A DNA stretch of 64,000 nt, taken from contig OY759717.1 of the NCBI GenBank assembly GCA_963662525.1, positions 992,001-1,056,000 on the forward strand, written 5' to 3'. The stretch is from CAZSDU01 sp963662525 (GTDB lineage Bacteria; Bacteroidota; Bacteroidia; Bacteroidales; FEN-979). The position numbers and the translations under genes are program-made. Positions 59,964 to 64,000 of the stretch are shown here, in pieces. Positions within the stretch are counted from its first letter, which is position 1. Each line of letters begins with the position of its first letter. A model generated the notes under the pieces. That model saw nothing but the letters and a program-made list of their open reading frames with translations, was not told the origin of the DNA and did not search any database.

Positions 59964-60479
59964 CTATAATTCCAGATGGGTATTTTTTTGTCGTTTATCT
60001 GAGGAGTTTATATTGGTTCTAAATAGCTTCTTTTTCATTCTCCACCTGGTAGTAATATACCTAGAATAATCCTTCTCAATCATATCCTGGCAATCAACCG
60101 GTAAATTATATTCATCCATGAAGATTTCAAGAGCATCCTTTTTTTTATACCCAAGGTTGATTAGTTTATTCATGTCAGTATGAAAATGGATCTTGAAATA
60201 TAATCCAATCCTTTTTTCGAATTTACGCTGTTTGAAATCTGACAGGTAATTATAGGATCTCACATCCTTTGTCTCAAAATAGGGAAGCAAAATCGATAAT
60301 GTTTTTTCTTCATAATCCGGCTCCTTGTAATCCAGTGGCCGGAGGCTGAGAAGAAAATCCAGGGTATTATTAAAATCATGTTTTTTGGGAAATGCAATGG
60401 GTTGAGGTCCGTATAGCTTTTCAAGAAAGCGAATCAGGAACACTTCACATTTTACTTTCAGTACAACAGGTGAACTCAT
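59964..60479 (-). CDS. Phage protein of unknown function, basic C-terminus
   Basis: I use the ATG at 60479 (MSSPVVLKVKCEVFLIRFLE), giving 171 residues. The C-terminal half is helical and basic (YSRYITTRWRMKKKLFRTNI), and NLGYKKKDALEIFMDEYNL resembles a DNA-binding or transcription-factor helix pair. It sits right after the TCGTGC control region, so it could be the activator of the late promoters. That role is a guess from position. Confidence 0.55.
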   Translation of the reverse strand: MSSPVVLKVKCEVFLIRFLEKLYGPQPIAFPKKHDFNNTLDFLLSLRPLDYKEPDYEEKTLSILLPYFETKDVRSYNYLSDFKQRKFEKRIGLYFKIHFHTDMNKLINLGYKKKDALEIFMDEYNLPVDCQDMIEKDYSRYITTRWRMKKKLFRTNINSSDKRQKNTHLEL

Positions 60480-60482
60480 ATT

Positions 60483-60514
60483 CAAAGATAGTTTAGCGGT
60501 GAATGATTGTAAAG
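60483..60514 (-). promoter_or_regulatory. Promoter CTTT-N20-TATCTTTG before the basic protein gene
   Basis: Minus strand: CTTT at 60514-60511, 20 nt spacer, TATCTTTG at 60490-60483, ATG three nt later. The upstream GTC box of the late class is missing. Confidence 0.55.
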
Positions 60515-60624
60515 TATAGTCTTGTTACGAATAATTCTGCAAAAATCCAACAGTAATTCAAAAAAAACTATAGAAAATCAAGTTTGTCAGTGACAATGAT
60601 ACTTGGAAAAAAAGGCAAAAATAT

Positions 60625-60998
60625 TCGTGCAGTCGTGCATTCGTGCGGATGGTTTACATAATATTGAATATCAACACATTAAAAAATGTACTCAGATATT
60701 CGTGCAAACAGTGCTGACTCGTGCGATTTTCGTGCAGTTAAAAATACACTTAAAACAGCTAATAAACAGCGTGTTAAAAAATAAAAAAAATCGTGCGCAC
60801 GAATGCACGAAAATATTATCTATATATATGAAGTCTATGTGTAAAAAAGAAAAAGTAAATAAATAATATATATATGTATATGGTAATCAGTTTTTTATCT
60901 GATTTTGCTAGTACTTCTGCACTATTATTGATATAATGAAAAAGGGGGCGGCGCAAAAATGAAGGTAAAAAAAAGGAAAAGTAATAAGGTATTCGTGC
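60625..60998. repeat. Cluster of ten TCGTGC motifs (iteron-like control region)
   Basis: Forward copies start at 60625, 60633, 60641, 60700, 60719, 60730, 60791 and 60993; reverse copies (GCACGA) at 60797 and 60805. The first three are spaced exactly 8 bp; 60791-60802 forms the palindrome TCGTGCGCACGA. The region 60480-61199 is AT-rich and otherwise has no convincing gene. Confidence 0.8.
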
Positions 60999-61040
60999 TT
61001 TCGACTCGTTCGCATCCGCTACCGAGTCTACCACTCATTA

Positions 61041-61068
61041 ATAAAAGATCCAGGCATTCGCCTGGATC
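61041..61068 (-). terminator. Terminator at the edge of the control region
   Basis: Stem GATCCAGGC / GCCTGGATC with loop ATTC, then TTTTATTAA on the minus strand. It ends leftward transcription from the methyltransferase/ASCH genes. Confidence 0.8.
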
Positions 61069-61171
61069 AGATCAAATCGTCTTAATGTCTTCTATTCACC
61101 CGTAGCGAGATCGTTCATCCTGGATGAGATAATGATCTTAAATTTCACCGTTTATTTCATTTTTTGGAATA

Positions 61172-61200
61172 TAGCCGCAATATGGCGGTTAGCGACTCAT
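61172..61200 (-). repeat. Intergenic hairpin element, degenerate copy
   Basis: Stem GCCGC / GCGGT plus the flank CGACTCATTA, where the last bases hold the stop codon of the ASCH gene. It shares the layout of the three copies at 61711, 62033 and 63686. Confidence 0.5.
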
Positions 61201-61697
61201 TAGCGGCAAGCAGGTAAAACCTGTATTCCTTCTTTTATTTCAAAACTTACTTCTTTCCACCACTGAGTTCCTTTCCACGGAAATGGCTTAATCGGATGAA
61301 CATCCTCATAGACATGGCTCCATAGATCAGGATGATATTCTACAAAACACTTATCCTCCTGGATCGTTGTCATTGGGTAACAGGCAACCAATTTTCCGAT
61401 GGCTATTGCGAACCCTGGATTTGAGATCAGTTTTCCGGCAATAATCAATTCGGTTATTCTTTCAAACTGCTTTTCTCCCGATATATCCAGTACCGTATTC
61501 CAGGGATATTCCTTTTGTGAGGCACAAATTAGCACCCATCCCCGGTAATTCGTTTTCCATGTCCGGGTTTCGATCTTCCCATGCAGCATTAAACTGGCAA
61601 ACGGTTCTTTCCATGACAATGCAAGCATTTTCTCATCCGGAAGGAAAATGCCTGCCGCTAATGTTGGTGCAACCTCTATTGTGTTATCTTTTTCCAT
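61200..61697 (-). CDS. ASCH/PUA-like domain protein
   Basis: A 165-residue protein. MLALSWKEPFASLMLHGKIETRTWKT followed by RGWVLICASQKEY is the ASCH signature (substrate-binding beta barrel with IExRxW and a RGxxLIxAS turn). Later: IAIGKLVACYPMT and FPWKGTQWWKEV. ASCH proteins bind RNA or modified nucleotides; in phages they are common and may act on modified nucleosides. It lies in an accessory block with the cytosine methyltransferase, so a link to base modification is possible. Confidence 0.8.
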   Translation of the reverse strand: MEKDNTIEVAPTLAAGIFLPDEKMLALSWKEPFASLMLHGKIETRTWKTNYRGWVLICASQKEYPWNTVLDISGEKQFERITELIIAGKLISNPGFAIAIGKLVACYPMTTIQEDKCFVEYHPDLWSHVYEDVHPIKPFPWKGTQWWKEVSFEIKEGIQVLPACR

Positions 61698-61710
61698 ATA
61701 CTTTAGTTTT

Positions 61711-61745
61711 ATGGTGCAACAGCGGTTGCACCCGGTTCATTATGC
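61711..61745 (-). repeat. Intergenic hairpin element, copy 3
   Basis: Stem GGTGCAA / TTGCACC with 6-base loop, followed by CCGGTTCATTATG, which includes the stop codon of the next gene. Confidence 0.65.
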
Positions 61746-62000
61746 CGGATAATAGGTTTCGTTCGTATAGCCACCAGGCGTTACCGATTTCTCAACACGA
61801 GCCAACCCTTGAGCAACGAGAAATCTCAAAGTCCTATATCCTGCTGATGTTGTTCCAAAACAATCCCTGCTTGCTGCTTTATAGCGATTATGTTTGTGTT
61901 CAGCCCAAAGACATCCCACGTAACTACCGCATACGCCACGTTCTTTATTCAATTTTAAAACGTTAAGCGCAAATTCCTGCATTTCTGTCAATGATTTCAT
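61740..62000 (-). CDS. Small phage protein, winged-helix-like
   Basis: From the ATG at 62000 it is 86 residues: MKSLTEMQEFALNVLKLNKE, then YKAASRDCFGTTSAGYRTLRFLV, then LARVEKSVTPGGYTNETYY. The last part, helix then short strand hairpin, fits a small winged helix. No family recognised. Confidence 0.6.
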   Translation of the reverse strand: MKSLTEMQEFALNVLKLNKERGVCGSYVGCLWAEHKHNRYKAASRDCFGTTSAGYRTLRFLVAQGLARVEKSVTPGGYTNETYYPA

Positions 62001-62032
62001 ATTCACTTTTTTGTTTTTAATTTATTACCCGG

Positions 62033-62087
62033 CATAATGTTTCCGCTAAGGCTGATTAAAACCGGCCTTAGCGGCCGGTCCATTATG
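62033..62087 (-). repeat. Intergenic hairpin element, copy 2
   Basis: CATAATG - CCGCTAAGGC / GCCTTAGCGG (perfect 10-bp stem) - CCGGTC - CATTATG, with the outer CATAATG and CATTATG also complementary. It starts 9 bp downstream of the methyltransferase stop. Confidence 0.75.
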
Positions 62088-62095
62088 TGTAAATT

Positions 62096-63664
62096 TTATT
62101 GCAACGATTCAATTCCTCTTTCTACAAGCCACTGCATAGCCGGTGGCGTTACGGCGTTACCAAGTTGTTTTACCTGGTCTTTTTGTGATCCTAAAACAAT
62201 GTAATTCTGATCGAATGCCATTGCCAGTTTTATCTCGTGAGGTTTTAGCATCCGGAAATAACAATCTTCAATCTTTGGTTCCTGGTAATTGACCAGAGCA
62301 AACCGATCCTTTGTGCTGACAGTTCCAATAGGATCTTCTATTTTTGAGTTTTGTGGTGACTGAGCATAGAAATAGCTGATAAAGGATTTCCATGATTTGG
62401 ATGTTATTAAGCCATGATAATTTTGACTTGTAACACAGGATAATGGACTTTCCAAATCTCGTGCGTTTGATGTTTTCTTCATCTCTATCAGGAAGGGTGG
62501 AGTGACAACGGCCATACTTTGCCGTGTGGTATGAGTACTTAATGGATCTGTACTGGAACGGACATTCATCTGTTGTGAATGCTCTTCCTTTAAAATAAAT
62601 GGGGTGATCAATTGAAAATGTGGGTTAGTAGGAATTGAAGGTAGTCGGTCACCAACATCCTTAATACGACAATCCATGCCAGTGGTTTGCTGAGCGTTGA
62701 TGATGAATGGTAAAAGCAATGACTGGTGATCATTACCGGTACAAGTAGCAAATGGTTCATATAAAGGCTTGGAATAACCCGGTGAATAATTCACAATATT
62801 AAGCGGTTGTCGACCGTACTTTTTTAACCCGTACTCAATTCTTCGAATGGTATTTTCCTGTAACGGTTTCTTCCTGTCACCTATCCTGGTACCAATATCG
62901 GTCCAGTCAATACAATTAAAAGCAGCATAGAAGTAAGGCATCACCTCACTGGCACAAATCGGGCAAATGTAAGTGTACTGTTTTCTAAATTTCCCTGCTT
63001 GCTTTGCAGGGTTCTTCCAGCGTTGCATAGCCTGAATTTCAATATTACATTTCGGGCACCGTGCTGCGGGTCTGAAATCCAACATTGGTTCTTTATTTCC
63101 TTTTTTCCAGAAAACAATATACATCCGGTCCCTGCTTTGGGGTGTTGGATGACAGAACATAGAATTCAAGTAAACACATTTGTGTTTATATCCAAGAAGA
63201 TGCATAGCTTGCAGCCAGGCATCAAACATGATCCATTCCCTGGCATCAACAACATTCTCGACAAAAATCAGATTGTAATTATGGTATTCGGCAAACCGGG
63301 GAACGTCCCACATGGTTGCCCTAGATCGCTCTGCTGAAGGATCAAGTTTTCCAACAGCAAACATATCCATCTGTGATTGTGACCTCTTTACACCTTTCGC
63401 CAACGAATGATTAGTACACTCCGGACTGGTAATCAGAATATCTGTTGATGGATAGCGGCGGGGATCACTGGCCGAAATATCAGTACAGTCATGGATCGTT
63501 TCCGGAAAATTGGTATTGTGCGTTTCAATTGCCAATTTCCAGTGATTCAAAGCCAGTTTCACTTCTGCCCCACCTCCGTTCTTCTTCGAAATATTACGCA
63601 CTCCCTGTGAGCTGCCACCGGCTCCGCAAAACTGATCTGTGACTGTTATATAACTATTCTTCAT
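62096..63664 (-). CDS. C5 cytosine DNA methyltransferase with a zinc ribbon and repeats
   Basis: A 522-residue protein. Motif I DQFCGAGGSSQG, motif IV SPEC (Pro81-Glu82-Cys83; most enzymes have PPC), motif VI VENV (Glu136), motif VIII PQSRDRMY, motif X KQLGNAVTPPA. A four-Cys zinc ribbon (CPKC at 203-206, CPIC at 234-237) follows. Between about 305 and 455, five short repeats of a DPLxTxT...xxxLVxPF type occur (for example STDPLSTHTTRQSMAVV and IEDPIGTVSTKDRFALV). It would methylate phage or host DNA, probably against restriction. No cognate restriction enzyme is seen. Confidence 0.9.
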   Translation of the reverse strand: MKNSYITVTDQFCGAGGSSQGVRNISKKNGGGAEVKLALNHWKLAIETHNTNFPETIHDCTDISASDPRRYPSTDILITSPECTNHSLAKGVKRSQSQMDMFAVGKLDPSAERSRATMWDVPRFAEYHNYNLIFVENVVDAREWIMFDAWLQAMHLLGYKHKCVYLNSMFCHPTPQSRDRMYIVFWKKGNKEPMLDFRPAARCPKCNIEIQAMQRWKNPAKQAGKFRKQYTYICPICASEVMPYFYAAFNCIDWTDIGTRIGDRKKPLQENTIRRIEYGLKKYGRQPLNIVNYSPGYSKPLYEPFATCTGNDHQSLLLPFIINAQQTTGMDCRIKDVGDRLPSIPTNPHFQLITPFILKEEHSQQMNVRSSTDPLSTHTTRQSMAVVTPPFLIEMKKTSNARDLESPLSCVTSQNYHGLITSKSWKSFISYFYAQSPQNSKIEDPIGTVSTKDRFALVNYQEPKIEDCYFRMLKPHEIKLAMAFDQNYIVLGSQKDQVKQLGNAVTPPAMQWLVERGIESLQ

Positions 63665-63685
63665 TTTTATTTATTAAAATCTCCA

Positions 63686-63740
63686 CATAATGTCATGCAG
63701 CCGCAAGGCTCCGCACTGCGGTTGCAGCCGGTTCATTAGA
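63686..63740 (-). repeat. Intergenic hairpin element, copy 1
   Basis: CATAATG - TGCAGCCGCA / TGCGGTTGCA (10 bp with one G-U) - GCCGGTTCATTA, in the gap between the 83-aa gene and the methyltransferase gene. Confidence 0.7.
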
Positions 63741-63745
63741 ACCAA

Positions 63746-63997
63746 TTAATCCTTCAGTTCTATCTCTCTGCAAGGGAATGGGCGAGACCATTTCGCACGC
63801 TTCATTTTATCATTTTTTAAAAGAAATTCAATCGCTGGATGGCGTGGTTCTCTTGTTTTTAGATTAATGATGAACGCTGAGCTGAACCTCACATCAATTA
63901 TTTTAAATTCTTCATTGTCCACCTTATCCTTTTTATTGAACAAGTTTCCATTGAACTTATAATTTTCGCCTATCATATCTGTATAGGTCTTCGGCAT
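63746..63997 (-). CDS. Small phage protein, 83 aa
   Basis: A complete 83-residue frame with ATG at 63997: MPKTYTDMIGENYKFNGNLF, then DEEF-like strands and RFSSAFIINLKTREPRHPAI, ending SRPFPCREIELKD. Basic, beta-strand rich. No family recognised. It is the first gene seen from the right of the window; others certainly precede it. Confidence 0.6.
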   Translation of the reverse strand: MPKTYTDMIGENYKFNGNLFNKKDKVDNEEFKIIDVRFSSAFIINLKTREPRHPAIEFLLKNDKMKRAKWSRPFPCREIELKD

Positions 63998-64000
63998 TTT

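Noticed and set aside
60603..60866. Plus-strand frame encoding repeated IFVQ segments
   Set aside because: The repeats in the protein come from the TCGTGC DNA motifs read in phase; there is no ribosome site and the composition is not protein-like.

Overview
The window comes from a Bacteroidota (Bacteroidetes) chromosome. Gene families are typical of the phylum (ECF sigma with a membrane partner, fused PAS/receiver hybrid kinases, a Bacteroidetes-type TonB protein). Several promoters fit the sigma-ABfr consensus exactly, TTTG-N20-TANNTTTG, for example before the tRNA at 27,049-27,080 and the small secreted protein at 22,632-22,663. I cannot place it below phylum.

Host part, 1-27,192. The tail of an ABC-type transporter protein (1-564) faces a block of minus-strand genes: a BMP-family lipoprotein; a complete RND efflux pump (adaptor, permease, TolC); an adenosine-deaminase-family hydrolase; a small outer-membrane protein; a large surface protein with a zinc-protease motif and beta-propeller; then a 420-aa membrane-anchored protein, a putative anti-sigma factor, an ECF sigma factor, a PrsW-type membrane protease, an M19 dipeptidase and PdxJ. 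The PrsW/sigma/anti-sigma trio looks like a regulated-intramembrane-proteolysis circuit. On the plus strand lie Dtd, a CHASE4-type histidine kinase, a hybrid kinase and a Cys/Lys-rich secreted protein. Then on minus come a TonB-like protein, an S4-domain protein, Der, Era and a YbaN-type membrane protein. An initiator tRNA-fMet (27,121-27,192) closes the host part.

Prophage, 27,193 to beyond 64,000. A tyrosine integrase abuts the 3' end of tRNA-fMet, so this is the left attachment junction. The right junction and the replication, repressor and early genes lie outside the window. Almost everything else reads leftward. From right to left: a small hypothetical gene, a C5 cytosine methyltransferase, a small protein and an ASCH-domain protein; a 700-bp control region with ten TCGTGC motifs; prohead protease, major capsid protein with fused scaffold and decoration domains, probable major tail protein, a tail-chaperone-like pair with a slippery heptamer, a PLD-like protein, small and large terminase; a RadC/SIR2 cargo block; portal, connector-type genes, then holin, GH108 endolysin and a unimolecular spanin; a cargo operon of HEPN protein, unknown protein and SecB-like chaperone; further accessory genes and an antirepressor mosaic; and finally tape measure and tail-tip/fibre genes.

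The strongest unusual signals are: (1) five phage promoters sharing a GTCCTTT box exactly 26 nt upstream of a TANNTTTG-like -7 element, three of which imply leaderless messages; (2) the HEPN/unknown/SecB-like operon, which resembles a toxin-antitoxin-chaperone module of new composition; (3) a shuffled antirepressor locus with palindromes that covary between copies; (4) a candidate -1 frameshift fusion; (5) a beta domain shared by capsid and probable tail protein; (6) a family of covarying intergenic hairpins; and (7) the TCGTGC cluster.
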